In this document: positions 15,808 through 23,817 of the stretch, piece after piece | Layout: the number at the start of each line of letters is the position of its first letter | How positions within the stretch are numbered: the first letter of the stretch is position 1 | Origin: an uncultured Pseudomonadota bacterium | GTDB taxonomy: Bacteria; Pseudomonadota; Gammaproteobacteria; Burkholderiales; Eutrophovitaceae | Assembly: GCA_937983055.1 (NCBI GenBank) | Contig: CALJLA010000054.1 | Span: 1 to 28,885, forward strand | Length of the DNA: 28,885 nt | Reading direction: 5' to 3' | Notes under the pieces: generated by a model | Seen by the model: only the letters and a program-made list of their open reading frames with translations | Told to the model about the DNA's origin: nothing | The model's database searches: none | Translations under genes and position numbers: made by a program

Positions 15808-17094
15808 ATGCAGACCGAATCGATTGCCGTCATCGGCGGGGGCATTGCCGGCCTGTCGGCCGCCTGGCTGCTGTCTTCGCGCTACCGGGTCACGCTGTAC
15901 GAGGCGAACGACTACCTCGGCGGGCACACCAACACCGTCGACGTCGCCCTCGGCGGCGTGTCGGCGGCGGTCGACACCGGCTTCCTGGTCTTCAACGACC
16001 GCACTTATCCGAACCTGGTCGCGCTGTTCGACCATCTCGGGATGCCGGTCGCAGACAGCGACATGTCCTTCAGCGTGCGGGTCGACGAGGAGCGCCTGGA
16101 GTGGGCGGGCAGCAATCTGGCCACGGTTTTTGCCCAGAAGCGCAACCTGATCAAGCCGGAGTTCTGGCGGATGCTGAAGGACATCCTGCGCTTCAACCGT
16201 GAAATCACGGTCGCGCTCGCCGACGGCAGCGCCAGCGACGCCACCCTCGGCGAATTCCTGCAGGCGCGCGGCTACGGTCGCGCCTTCCGCGACTGGTACC
16301 TGCTGCCGATGAGCGGCGCCATCTGGTCGTGCCCGACCCGTCAGATGCTGGCGTATCCGGCGCAGACCTTTTTCCGCTTCTGCCACAACCACGGTCTGCT
16401 GCAGCTGAGCGACCGGCCGCGCTGGAAGACGGTGGCCGGCGGCGCGCGCCAGTATGTGCGCGCGCTGGCCGCGCGCATCGGCGAAGTACGCATCGCCACG
16501 CCGGTGGCGGCGGTGCGGCGGGAAGGGCAGTCGGTGTGCGTCGTGGAGCCGGACGGTTCGCGCCGCCACTTTGCGCAGGTGGTGCTGGCCTGCCACGGCG
16601 ACCAGTCGCTGGCGCTGCTCGACGATGCGGACGAGCACGAGCGCCGGGTGCTCGGCGCGGTGCGCTATCAGCCCAACCGGGCGGTGCTGCACACCGACGA
16701 GAGCCTGCTGCCGCGCGCGCGCGACGCCTGGGCCGCCTGGAACTATGTCGCCGGCAGCACCGGCCCCGACGGCAGGCCGGTGAGCGTGAGCTATGTGATC
16801 AACCGCCTGCAGCCGCTGCCGTTCGCGACGCCGGTCATCGTCACGCTCAATCCGACCCACGAGCCGCGCGAGGATCGCGTGATCGGGCGCTATCGGTACG
16901 CACATCCGGTGTTCGACCAGGGATCGATCGCGGCGCAGGCGGTGCTGTCCGGCATCCAGGGCCGGCGTCGCAGCTGGTTCTGCGGCGCGTGGACCGGCTA
17001 CGGTTTTCATGAGGACGGGCTGAAGTCGGGCCTGCGGGTGGCCAATTCGCTGGGCGTGTACGCGCCCTGGCAGCAGGCGGCGGTCGCCGCATGA
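15808..17094 (+). CDS. FAD-dependent amine oxidase/phytoene-desaturase-like oxidoreductase
   Basis: This 428-residue flavoprotein opens with the dinucleotide-binding motif VIGGGIAGLSAAW (about residues 8-20) and an acidic YEAN end of the second strand. A GGHTNT motif near 40 and DTGFLVFN near 58 are typical of the NAD(P)/FAD-dependent oxidoreductase group that neighbours DUF1365 and Cfa-like genes. The C-terminus has FCGAWTGYGFHEDGLKSG, the second FAD-contacting segment. The start is ATG 15808, with GAGGA a few bases upstream; the frame remains open before that. The stop overlaps the DUF1365 start (ATGA). Related genes are linked to fatty-acid modification; in Rhodobacter a flavoprotein, UfaD, is described as desaturating the methylated acyl chain on the way to furan fatty acids. 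Equivalence here is inference. Confidence 0.85.
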   Translation: MQTESIAVIGGGIAGLSAAWLLSSRYRVTLYEANDYLGGHTNTVDVALGGVSAAVDTGFLVFNDRTYPNLVALFDHLGMPVADSDMSFSVRVDEERLEWAGSNLATVFAQKRNLIKPEFWRMLKDILRFNREITVALADGSASDATLGEFLQARGYGRAFRDWYLLPMSGAIWSCPTRQMLAYPAQTFFRFCHNHGLLQLSDRPRWKTVAGGARQYVRALAARIGEVRIATPVAAVRREGQSVCVVEPDGSRRHFAQVVLACHGDQSLALLDDADEHERRVLGAVRYQPNRAVLHTDESLLPRARDAWAAWNYVAGSTGPDGRPVSVSYVINRLQPLPFATPVIVTLNPTHEPREDRVIGRYRYAHPVFDQGSIAAQAVLSGIQGRRRSWFCGAWTGYGFHEDGLKSGLRVANSLGVYAPWQQAAVAA

Positions 17095-17885
17095 GGCGGG
17101 CGGACGTGCAGGCCGCGACGCGCGCCGGTGAGCCAGAGCTGTGCTTCGGCAGCGTGATGCATGCGCGCCTTAAACCGAAGCGCAACAGCTTCACCTATCG
17201 GGTGTTCTACCTGCGGTTGCCGCTGTCGGCGCTGGCGCGGGCACGGCGGCCACTGTTTTCGCTCAACCGCTGGAACCTGTTCTCGTTCCACTACGCCGAT
17301 CATGGCGCGCGCGACGGCTCGCCGCCCGAACCCTGGATCCGCGGCCTGCTCGCCCGCGAGGGCCTCGGCCATGTCGACGGCGAGGTGGTGTTGCAGGCCT
17401 TCCCGCGGGTGCTGGGCTACGTCTTCAATCCGGTGAGCTTCTGGCTCTGCCACGACCGGGCCGGGGCGCTGCGTGCAGTGCTGTGCGAGGTGAACAATAC
17501 CTTCGGCGAGCGCCACAACTATCTGCTGGCGCATGCCGACGCCCGCCCGATCGCGCCGGGCGAACGGCTGAGCGCGCGCAAGGTGTTTCACGTATCGCCG
17601 TTCTTCAAGGTGGACGGCGCGTACCAGTTCGAGTTCTTCGCCGGAGACGACGCCAACCGCGTGTGCATCGACTACAGCGACGCCAACGGGCGGGCACTGC
17701 TCACCGCGATCGGCGGCCGGCCGGCGCGCCTGTCGACGTCGAATCTGCTGCGCGCATTCGTGTGCTATCCGTGGATGACGCTGGCGGTGATCGTGCGCAT
17801 CCACTGGCAGGCGCTGAAACTGTGGACAAAAGGCGTACGTTATGTGCCGAAACCGGCGCCGCCCGATCAGGAGTTGAGCCGATGA
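17091..17885 (+). CDS. DUF1365 family protein
   Basis: This 264-residue protein shows the conserved DUF1365 landmarks: a start region with VMHARLKPKRNSFTYRVFYLRL (about residues 22-43), FPRVLGYVFNPVSFWLCHD, EVNNTFGERHNYLL, and KVFHVSPFFKVDG. No signal peptide is visible, though a hydrophobic segment near residues 225-240 (FVCYPWMTLAVIVRIHW) could be a membrane contact. The biochemical function is unknown. The family almost always travels with an FAD oxidoreductase before it and a Cfa-like methyltransferase after it, exactly as here, and overlaps of 4 nt at both ends point to a shared process on membrane lipids. Confidence 0.93.
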   Translation: MRRADVQAATRAGEPELCFGSVMHARLKPKRNSFTYRVFYLRLPLSALARARRPLFSLNRWNLFSFHYADHGARDGSPPEPWIRGLLAREGLGHVDGEVVLQAFPRVLGYVFNPVSFWLCHDRAGALRAVLCEVNNTFGERHNYLLAHADARPIAPGERLSARKVFHVSPFFKVDGAYQFEFFAGDDANRVCIDYSDANGRALLTAIGGRPARLSTSNLLRAFVCYPWMTLAVIVRIHWQALKLWTKGVRYVPKPAPPDQELSR

Positions 17886-19096
17886 ATCCAACCGATGTTT
17901 CGCGCGCCGCGCTCGCCGTCGCGCTGCCGCGGCCGGCGCGCTGGCTGTTCCGCCTGCTCGATCGTCTGCAACGCGGAACGCTTGAACTGCAGGCGCCGGA
18001 CGGCGCGCGCTTCAGCTTTGCCGGCCGGGAACCGGGCCCGCGCGCGGAAGTGCGGCTGCACGACTGGGGCGTGCTGTCGCTGCTGCTGCGCAGCGGCGAC
18101 ATCGGCTTCGCCGAGGCCTTCATCGACGGCCGCTGGAGCACACCCGACCTTACGGCCGTGCTGCAGCTCGCGCTGCGCAACCGGCGCGCGCTCGAGCGCG
18201 CCATCCATGGGCACTGGCTCGGCCAACTCTTCTACCGCCTGCGGCACTGGCGACGCGCCAACAACCGGGCCGGCGCGCGTCGCAACATCGAGGCGCACTA
18301 CGACCTGGGCAACGCGTTCTACCGCGCCTGGCTGGATGAGAGCATGACCTATTCATCCGCCCTGTTCGACGGCGATCGACGCCTGAGTCTTGCGCAGGCG
18401 CAGGCGCGCAAGTACGACCGCATTCTCGACCGGCTGGCAGTGCAGGCGGGGGACGAGATTCTCGAGATCGGCTGCGGCTGGGGCGGATTCGCCGAGCGTG
18501 CGGCGCGCCGCGGCGCGAAGGTGCGCGGCATCACCCTGTCGCCCAGCCAGCTTGCCTACGCGCAGCAGCGCTTTGCCCAGGCCGGCATCGCCGGGCTGGC
18601 GCGCGCCGAGCTGTGCGACTACCGCGACGCGCGCGGCCGCTACGACCATGTCGTTTCGATCGAGATGTTCGAGGCGGTGGGCGAAGCCTACTGGCCGGCG
18701 TACTTCTCGGCGCTGCGCGACCGGCTGCGGCCCGGCGGCAAGGCGGTGGTCCAGACCATCGTGATCGACGACGCGCTGTTCGAGAGCTATCGCCGCGGCA
18801 CCGACTTCATTCAGCAATACGTTTTCCCCGGGGGCATGCTGCCTTCGCCGTCGGCGTTCCGCGAAGGCGCGGCGCGTGCCGGGCTGACCGTGCACGACGC
18901 GTTTGCATTCGGTCACGACTACGCGCGCACGCTGGCCTGCTGGCGCGAGCGCTACAACGCCGCCGCCGCCGGGCTGCGGCCACTCGGGTTCGACCCGCGC
19001 TTCGAGCGGTTGTGGAACTTCTATCTGAGCTACTGCGAGGCCGGCTTCAGCGCCGGCAGCATCGACGTGATCCAGTGGGAACTGCGCCATGACTGA
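17882..19096 (+). CDS. Cyclopropane-fatty-acid-synthase-like SAM methyltransferase
   Basis: This 404-residue protein has an N-terminal lipid-binding domain (about 1-130) and a C-terminal methyltransferase domain. Signature stretches are EAHYDLGNAFYRAWLD (137-152) and the SAM motif LEIGCGWGGF (194-203). Compared with E. coli Cfa as I remember it, the bicarbonate-binding cysteine (C139, in YSCAYW) is serine here (S159, in YSSALF), and the histidine at position 266 (HTIG) is glutamine (QTIV); the Glu in MFE and a late Tyr (DYARTL) are kept. Loss of bicarbonate ligands suggests the enzyme methylates an acyl double bond rather than forming a ring, as described for UfaM of Rhodobacter. The start ATG overlaps the DUF1365 stop, and the last 8 nt overlap the next gene. 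Confidence 0.88.
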   Translation: MNPTDVSRAALAVALPRPARWLFRLLDRLQRGTLELQAPDGARFSFAGREPGPRAEVRLHDWGVLSLLLRSGDIGFAEAFIDGRWSTPDLTAVLQLALRNRRALERAIHGHWLGQLFYRLRHWRRANNRAGARRNIEAHYDLGNAFYRAWLDESMTYSSALFDGDRRLSLAQAQARKYDRILDRLAVQAGDEILEIGCGWGGFAERAARRGAKVRGITLSPSQLAYAQQRFAQAGIAGLARAELCDYRDARGRYDHVVSIEMFEAVGEAYWPAYFSALRDRLRPGGKAVVQTIVIDDALFESYRRGTDFIQQYVFPGGMLPSPSAFREGAARAGLTVHDAFAFGHDYARTLACWRERYNAAAAGLRPLGFDPRFERLWNFYLSYCEAGFSAGSIDVIQWELRHD

Positions 19097-19685
19097 GCTT
19101 CGCGCAAGCGAGGCCGGCGACCGCGAGCGCCGGCGGGCGGTGCCGGCCGGCTGGCTGGCGCAGATGCTTGCCGCGCTGATGCTGACGGCGGTGCTGCTGG
19201 CGCCGGCGCCGGCGACGGCAATTCCGCTGCCGGATTCGGTGCGCGAGGCAGTGCCCGAGCTGCGGCTGGCCGGGGAAGGGCGGCTGCGCTGGTTCGGCCT
19301 GCTGATCTACGACGCCTCGCTGTGGGTGCGCGGGAACGCGTTCGATCCGCAGCGGCCGTTCGCGCTCAATATCCGCTACGCGCGCAACCTGCGCGGCGAC
19401 CGCATCGTCGAGACCAGCGTGGACGAAATGCGCCGGCTCGGCTGGCGCGACGAGGCGCGCCTTGCGCGCTGGGCGCGGCAGATGGGCGAGCTCTTCCCGG
19501 ACGTGCGCAAGGGCGAGCGGCTGACGGGCGTGAACCTGCCGGGCGCGGGTGTCGATTTCTATCACGATGGGCGGTTCGCCGGCCGAATCGCCGATCCGGA
19601 TTTCGCCGACGCATTCTTCTCGATCTGGCTCGACCCGCGCACGCGCGAGCCGGGCCTGCGCCAGTCGTTGATCGGCGGGCCGTGA
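19089..19685 (+). CDS. Exported chalcone-isomerase-like protein
   Basis: This 198-residue protein has a delayed N-terminal signal peptide: about 20 charged residues, then a hydrophobic stretch (about 23-40) ending APATA. The mature part begins IPLPDSV and contains GLLIYDASLWV, NIRYARNLRGDRIVETSVDEM and GVDFYHDG, which fit the bacterial chalcone isomerase-like family (CHI-fold, often annotated Chalcone_3). These bacterial relatives lack proven flavonoid substrates; plant members of the fold bind fatty acids, so periplasmic lipid binding is a reasonable guess. An internal start at residue 26 (ATG 19164) could shorten the leader. The gene overlaps the methyltransferase by 8 nt and the transporter start by 4 nt, placing it firmly in the lipid operon. 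Confidence 0.8.
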   Translation: MTELRASEAGDRERRRAVPAGWLAQMLAALMLTAVLLAPAPATAIPLPDSVREAVPELRLAGEGRLRWFGLLIYDASLWVRGNAFDPQRPFALNIRYARNLRGDRIVETSVDEMRRLGWRDEARLARWARQMGELFPDVRKGERLTGVNLPGAGVDFYHDGRFAGRIADPDFADAFFSIWLDPRTREPGLRQSLIGGP

Positions 19686-20998
19686 GCGCGCTTGCCCGCG
19701 GTCCGCTCGCCGCGTACTCGCTGCTTGCCCTGCCGCTGGCGATGGCGGCGCTGCCGGTATACGTGCACGTGCCGAAGTTCTACGCCGACACGCTGGGCGT
19801 GCCGCTCGCCTGGGTGGGCCTGCTGCTGCTGGCGGCGCGGCTGATCGATGCGCTGCAGGACCCGCTGCTGGGACTGCTGAGCGACCGCGCGTCGCATTCG
19901 CGCTTTGGGCGCCGCGTTCTGGTCGCGGCGGGCGCGCCGCTGCTCGCCGCCGGCTTTGTCGCCCTGTTTCACCCACCCGAGGGCGGCGCTGTCGCGCGCT
20001 CGGCCTGGCTCGCCGGCAGCCTGGTGGTGGTGTATCTCGGTTTCAGTGCGGTATCGGTGAGCTACTACGCGATCGGCGCGGAGCTGTCGGCGGACTACCA
20101 CGAACGTACGCGCATTACCGCCACGCGCGGCGCCTTCGGCGTGTTCGGCATTCTGGTGGCGGCAGCGGTGCCGGAGTGGCTGTCGCGCGAACTTGGCGCG
20201 CAGGCCGGGCTTGCGCGGTTCAGCCAGCTGTTTCTGCCGCTGCTTGCCGTGTGCACGATCGTGATGCTGGCGCGCGCGCCGGCGGCGGCCGTGCCGGAGC
20301 GCCGGCGTGCCGCGCGCTGGCGCGACATGTTCACGCCGTTCGCAAATCGCGACTTTCGCTGGCTGATGGCGGTGTCGGTGGCCAGCGGCGTGGCCGGCGC
20401 GATTCCCGGCACGCTGATTCTGTTCTACGTTGCGGACGTGCTGCAGCGGCCCCAGTACGCGCCGCTGTTTCTCGGCCTGTACTTCCTGGCGGGCGCGCTC
20501 GGCATGCCGGCGTGGATTGCGCTGGCGCGCCGCTACGGCAAGCGCGGCGCCTGGGCGACCGGCATGCTGATGGCGATCGTCGCCTTCGTCTGGGCGTTCG
20601 CGCTCGGCGTCGGCGATGTCGCGGAGTTTGCGCTGGTGTGCGTGCTGTCCGGCATTGCCTACGGTGCCGAGCTGGCGCTGCCACCGTCGATGCTGGCCGA
20701 CGTGGTGGACCGCGAAGCCGCGCCCGGCCACGCTCGCCCAGATGGCGCTTTCTTCGGCGTCTGGCAGATGATCGAGAAGCTCAATCTCGCGCTGGCGGCA
20801 GGGCTCGCGCTGCCGCTGCTGGCCTGGCTGGGTTACCAGCCGGGCGTCGCGCAGAGCAGCTACGCCGCGTTGTCGGCGATGTATGCGCTGCTGCCCTGCG
20901 CGATCAAGCTGGGCGCCGTGGTGCTGCTGTGGTGGTCGCCGCTCGATCCGGCCGCGGCCGGCCGCGGCGGGCTGGTTCGACAAGGAGGCATTGGATGA
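19682..20998 (+). CDS. MFS transporter, GPH (sugar:cation symporter)-like family
   Basis: This 438-residue polytopic protein has about 12 hydrophobic segments. DALQDPLLGLLSDRASHSRFGRR (about residues 55-77) is the family's conserved loop between helices 2 and 3. The start is GTG at 19682, chosen because it overlaps the previous TGA (GTGA) and begins the first helix directly; the frame upstream is shadow. Despite the GPH name, members found with Cfa-like and DUF3833 genes are unlikely to carry sugars. A GPH-type gene also lies by the Cfa-like gene in the Rhodobacter singlet-oxygen (RpoE/ChrR) regulon, as I recall. Lipid or small-metabolite movement is a guess. Confidence 0.85.
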   Translation: MSALARGPLAAYSLLALPLAMAALPVYVHVPKFYADTLGVPLAWVGLLLLAARLIDALQDPLLGLLSDRASHSRFGRRVLVAAGAPLLAAGFVALFHPPEGGAVARSAWLAGSLVVVYLGFSAVSVSYYAIGAELSADYHERTRITATRGAFGVFGILVAAAVPEWLSRELGAQAGLARFSQLFLPLLAVCTIVMLARAPAAAVPERRRAARWRDMFTPFANRDFRWLMAVSVASGVAGAIPGTLILFYVADVLQRPQYAPLFLGLYFLAGALGMPAWIALARRYGKRGAWATGMLMAIVAFVWAFALGVGDVAEFALVCVLSGIAYGAELALPPSMLADVVDREAAPGHARPDGAFFGVWQMIEKLNLALAAGLALPLLAWLGYQPGVAQSSYAALSAMYALLPCAIKLGAVVLLWWSPLDPAAAGRGGLVRQGGIG

Positions 20999-21519
20999 CA
21001 CGAGTATTCTTGGCCGGGATGCTCCTGCTGCTGGCGGGCTGCGCGGCAGTGCCGGTGAGCAGCTATCGGGACGAGGCGCCGCCACTGGATCTCGCCGAGT
21101 ACTTCGACGGCGAGGTGGAGGCCTGGGGCATGTTCCAGAACCGCTCGGGAAAGGTGGTGCGCCGCTTCGAAGTCGCGATCAAAGGCACCTGGAACGGCGA
21201 CACCGGGGTGCTGGAGGAAGATTTCCGCTACGCCGACGGCAGCACCAGCCGGCGGGTGTGGACCCTCCGGCGTCTCGACCGGCATCGGTACGTCGGCACC
21301 GCCGACGACGTGATCGGGGAAGCCAAGGGCGAGGCTTACGGTAATGCCTTGCGCTGGCGTTACGTGCTGGCGCTGGAAGTCGACGGCAAGACCTATCATG
21401 TCGACTTCGACGACTGGATGTATCTGATCGACGAGCGCACGCTGCTCAACCGTTCGGAAATGAGCAAGTTCGGCATCAGGCTGGGCGACGTTACGCTCGC
21501 CTTCAGAAAGAAGGGCTGA
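20995..21519 (+). CDS. DUF3833 lipoprotein
   Basis: This 174-residue protein has a type II signal peptide: MTRVFLAGMLLLLAGC with the lipobox LLAGC, so Cys16 should be lipidated. The mature part contains DLAEYFDGEVEAWGMFQNRSGKVVRRF, KGTWNGDTGVLEEDFRYADG, and YVLALEVDGKTYHVDFDDWMYL, all typical of DUF3833, a beta-rich family of unknown function. The length is normal. The start overlaps the transporter stop by 4 nt. Position in the chain suggests a role in envelope lipid modification or transfer. Sorting to the outer membrane is likely because Ala, not Asp, follows the cysteine. Confidence 0.92.
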   Translation: MTRVFLAGMLLLLAGCAAVPVSSYRDEAPPLDLAEYFDGEVEAWGMFQNRSGKVVRRFEVAIKGTWNGDTGVLEEDFRYADGSTSRRVWTLRRLDRHRYVGTADDVIGEAKGEAYGNALRWRYVLALEVDGKTYHVDFDDWMYLIDERTLLNRSEMSKFGIRLGDVTLAFRKKG

Positions 21520-21565
21520 CCGGCATGCGGGCGAACCATTGCTGCCGATTCAGGGCCGCCTCCGT

Positions 21566-21570
21566 GGAGG
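21566..21570 (+). promoter_or_regulatory. Ribosome binding site fixing the SDR start
   Basis: GGAGG lies 7 nt before the ATG at 21578, the best Shine-Dalgarno in this arm. It argues against the upstream TTG at 21539, whose extra 13 codons would read through this site. Confidence 0.7.
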
Positions 21571-21577
21571 TGATGTG

Positions 21578-22354
21578 ATGCCGATGAACCGGCCGATCCG
21601 GGAATGGCGCGGCCTGCGCGTGTGGGTAATCGGCGCGAGCTCGGGCATCGGGCGCGCGCTCGCAGAAGCGCTGCTGGCGCGCGGTGCGCGCCTGGCGCTT
21701 TCAGCGCGTTCGCGCCCGCCACTCGAGGAGATCGCGCGAACGCGACCGGAAGACGTCTGCGTGCTGCCGTGCGACGTGACCGATGGACAGGCGCTGTCGG
21801 CAGCCTACCGGGAGATCAGGACGCGATGGTCGGGCGTCGACCTGGTCGTGTGCGTCGCCGGCAATCATTCCCCGGTTCGGGCGTGGGAGCTGGAGGCGGA
21901 TGAGGCCCGTCGGCTGTTCGAGGTCAACGTGTTCGGCGTGCTCAATCTGCTGCCGGCGGTGGTGCCGGACCTGGTGTCGCGCGGCGGCGGCGCCATCGCG
22001 ATCGTGTCCAGCGTCGCCGGCTACCGGGGCCTGCCGACCAGCCTTGTCTATGGCGCCACCAAGGCGGCGCTGATCAATCTGGCCGAAACGCCTTTCCTCG
22101 TTCCGCTGCCCGAGGGGGTCGGCGTGTTTCTGGTCAATCCCGGCTTCGTCAAGACGCCGCTCACCGACAAGAACGAGTTCAGGATGCCGGCGCTCATCAG
22201 TGCGGAGGAAGCGGCCGTACAGATGATCCGCGGTTTTGAGCGTGGCGAGTTCGAGATTCACTTTCCCAAGCGTTTCACCCGCTTCATGCGGTTGCTCCGG
22301 GTGCTGCCTTACCGGTTGTTCTTCCCGGTGGTGCACCGGATGACCGGGCTGTGA
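21578..22354 (+). CDS. Short-chain dehydrogenase/reductase
   Basis: This 258-residue classical SDR has the cofactor motif GASSGIG near residue 17, a CDV turn binding the adenine ring, the CVAGNHS strand (NAG equivalent), catalytic Ser in IVSSVAGY and the YGATK active-site Tyr/Lys pair. The arginine in SARSR after the second strand suggests NADP(H). A C-terminal basic hydrophobic tail (KRFTRFMRLLRVLPYRLFF) could sit on the membrane. SDRs of this type are regular members of the Cfa-like / DUF1365 / photolyase clusters. The substrate is unknown. It lies 58 bp after DUF3833 and 28 bp before the photolyase, slightly looser spacing than the genes before it. Confidence 0.9.
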   Translation: MPMNRPIREWRGLRVWVIGASSGIGRALAEALLARGARLALSARSRPPLEEIARTRPEDVCVLPCDVTDGQALSAAYREIRTRWSGVDLVVCVAGNHSPVRAWELEADEARRLFEVNVFGVLNLLPAVVPDLVSRGGGAIAIVSSVAGYRGLPTSLVYGATKAALINLAETPFLVPLPEGVGVFLVNPGFVKTPLTDKNEFRMPALISAEEAAVQMIRGFERGEFEIHFPKRFTRFMRLLRVLPYRLFFPVVHRMTGL

Positions 22355-22382
22355 TGCGAACCCGGGGCGAAGGCGCGGCGGC

Positions 22383-23810
22383 ATGAGCCGATACGATCGC
22401 GCCCTGGTCTGGTTTCGGCGGGATCTGCGCTGCGACGATCATGCGGCCTTGTTTCACGCCCTCAAGGACGCGCGCGCGGTGCACTGCGCTTTCGTGTTCG
22501 ATACCGAGATTCTCGATGTCCTGCCGAGCCGCGCCGACCGTCGCGTCGAGTTCATCTGGGACAGCGTCACGGAGCTGCGCGAGCGGCTGCGCGCGCTGGG
22601 CGGCGAGCTGTTCGTGCTGCATGGGCGCGCGCGCGCGCAGGTGCCGGCGCTGGCCGCCGAGCTGGACGCACAGGCGGTATACGCCAACCACGACTACGAG
22701 CCGAGCGCGCTCGAGCGCGACCGCGAGGTGGCGTCGCGCCTGGCCTCGGCGGGGCGCGCCTTTCACAGCTTCAAGGATCAGGTGATCTTCGAGAAGGATG
22801 AGCTGCTGACCGGTCAGGGCGGTCCCTACACGGTGTTCACGCCGTACAAGCGCGCTTGGCTGGAGAAGTTCCAGCCGTTTTATGCGAAGGCGTATCCGGT
22901 GGAGCGTTACGCCGCCGCGCTTGCCCGCGGCCGGGCGTCGGCCACGCCTTCGCTGGAGAGCATGGGCTTCGAGCGCACAAATCTGCGCGCGCTGCGCATG
23001 CCCACCGGCATGTCGGGCGCCCGGGCGGTGCTGGAAGATTTTTCGCGCCGAATCGACCGCTACCATGAACGGCGCGACTATCCGGCGCTGCGCGGGCCGT
23101 CCTATCTATCCGTGCACCTGCGCTTCGGCACCTTGTCGGTGCGGGAGGCGGTGCGAACGGCTCGGGGCGATGCCGGGCCGGGCGCCCGGACCTGGCTCTC
23201 GGAACTGGTGTGGCGCGATTTCTACTTTGCGATCCTGCACCACTTTCCGCATGTGGATGGCCATGCGTTTCGGCGGGAATACGATTCGATCCGCTATCCC
23301 AACCCGGCGGGGCATTTCGAGGCCTGGCGCGAGGCCCGCACCGGCTATCCGATCGTCGATGCGGCCATGCGCCAAATCAACCAGAGCGGATACATGCACA
23401 ACCGGCTGCGCATGATCGCGGCCTCCTTCCTGGTCAAGGACCTGCACGTGGATTGGCGCTGGGGGGAACGCTACTTCGCGGAAAGGCTCAACGATTTCGA
23501 TCTCGCCGCGAACAACGGCGGGTGGCAGTGGTCTGCGTCGACGGGCTGCGACGCGCAGCCGTACTTCCGCATTTTCAATCCGGTGCTGCAGTCGAGGAAG
23601 TTCGATCCGGAGGCAAAGTTCATCCGCCTGTTCCTGCCGGAGCTGGCGCGGATGCCGGACCGGTACATTCACTCGCCCTGGGAGGCGCCGGAGACGGCGC
23701 AGCGCGAGGCCGGCTGCGCGATCGGCCGGGATTACCCCGCGCCGATCGTCGACCACGATGCCGCGCGCAAGGAAACCCTGGCGCTTTACAAGGCCGCGCG
23801 GGCGGCCTGA
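22383..23810 (+). CDS. phr: Class I deoxyribodipyrimidine (CPD) photolyase
   Basis: This 475-residue enzyme uses light and FADH- to split cyclobutane pyrimidine dimers. The N-terminal antenna domain begins LVWFRRDLRCDDHAAL; the usual DN of this motif reads DH. The FAD-binding C-terminal half has WLSELVWRDFY, TGYPIVDAAMRQI, GYMHNRLRM, DWRWGERYF and NNGGWQWSASTGCDAQPYFRIFNP, carrying the conserved Glu and tryptophans of the electron-transfer chain. The length is as in E. coli PhrB. The fold usually carries a folate (MTHF) antenna, which fits folE2 in the same arm. It closes the rightward arm, 7 bp from the convergent BON gene. A GC stem (GGCCGC / GCGGCC, 23792-23807) overlaps its last codons. 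Confidence 0.95.
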   Translation: MSRYDRALVWFRRDLRCDDHAALFHALKDARAVHCAFVFDTEILDVLPSRADRRVEFIWDSVTELRERLRALGGELFVLHGRARAQVPALAAELDAQAVYANHDYEPSALERDREVASRLASAGRAFHSFKDQVIFEKDELLTGQGGPYTVFTPYKRAWLEKFQPFYAKAYPVERYAAALARGRASATPSLESMGFERTNLRALRMPTGMSGARAVLEDFSRRIDRYHERRDYPALRGPSYLSVHLRFGTLSVREAVRTARGDAGPGARTWLSELVWRDFYFAILHHFPHVDGHAFRREYDSIRYPNPAGHFEAWREARTGYPIVDAAMRQINQSGYMHNRLRMIAASFLVKDLHVDWRWGERYFAERLNDFDLAANNGGWQWSASTGCDAQPYFRIFNPVLQSRKFDPEAKFIRLFLPELARMPDRYIHSPWEAPETAQREAGCAIGRDYPAPIVDHDAARKETLALYKAARAA

Positions 23811-23817
23811 GCGGGCC

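Noticed and set aside
21539..21577. Upstream TTG start for the SDR
   Set aside because: The added residues are not SDR-like, and GGAGG is correctly placed for the ATG at 21578.
23792..23807. Bidirectional terminator between the photolyase and dolP
   Set aside because: The GGCCGC/GCGGCC stem lies in coding sequence and no T-run is found on either strand.
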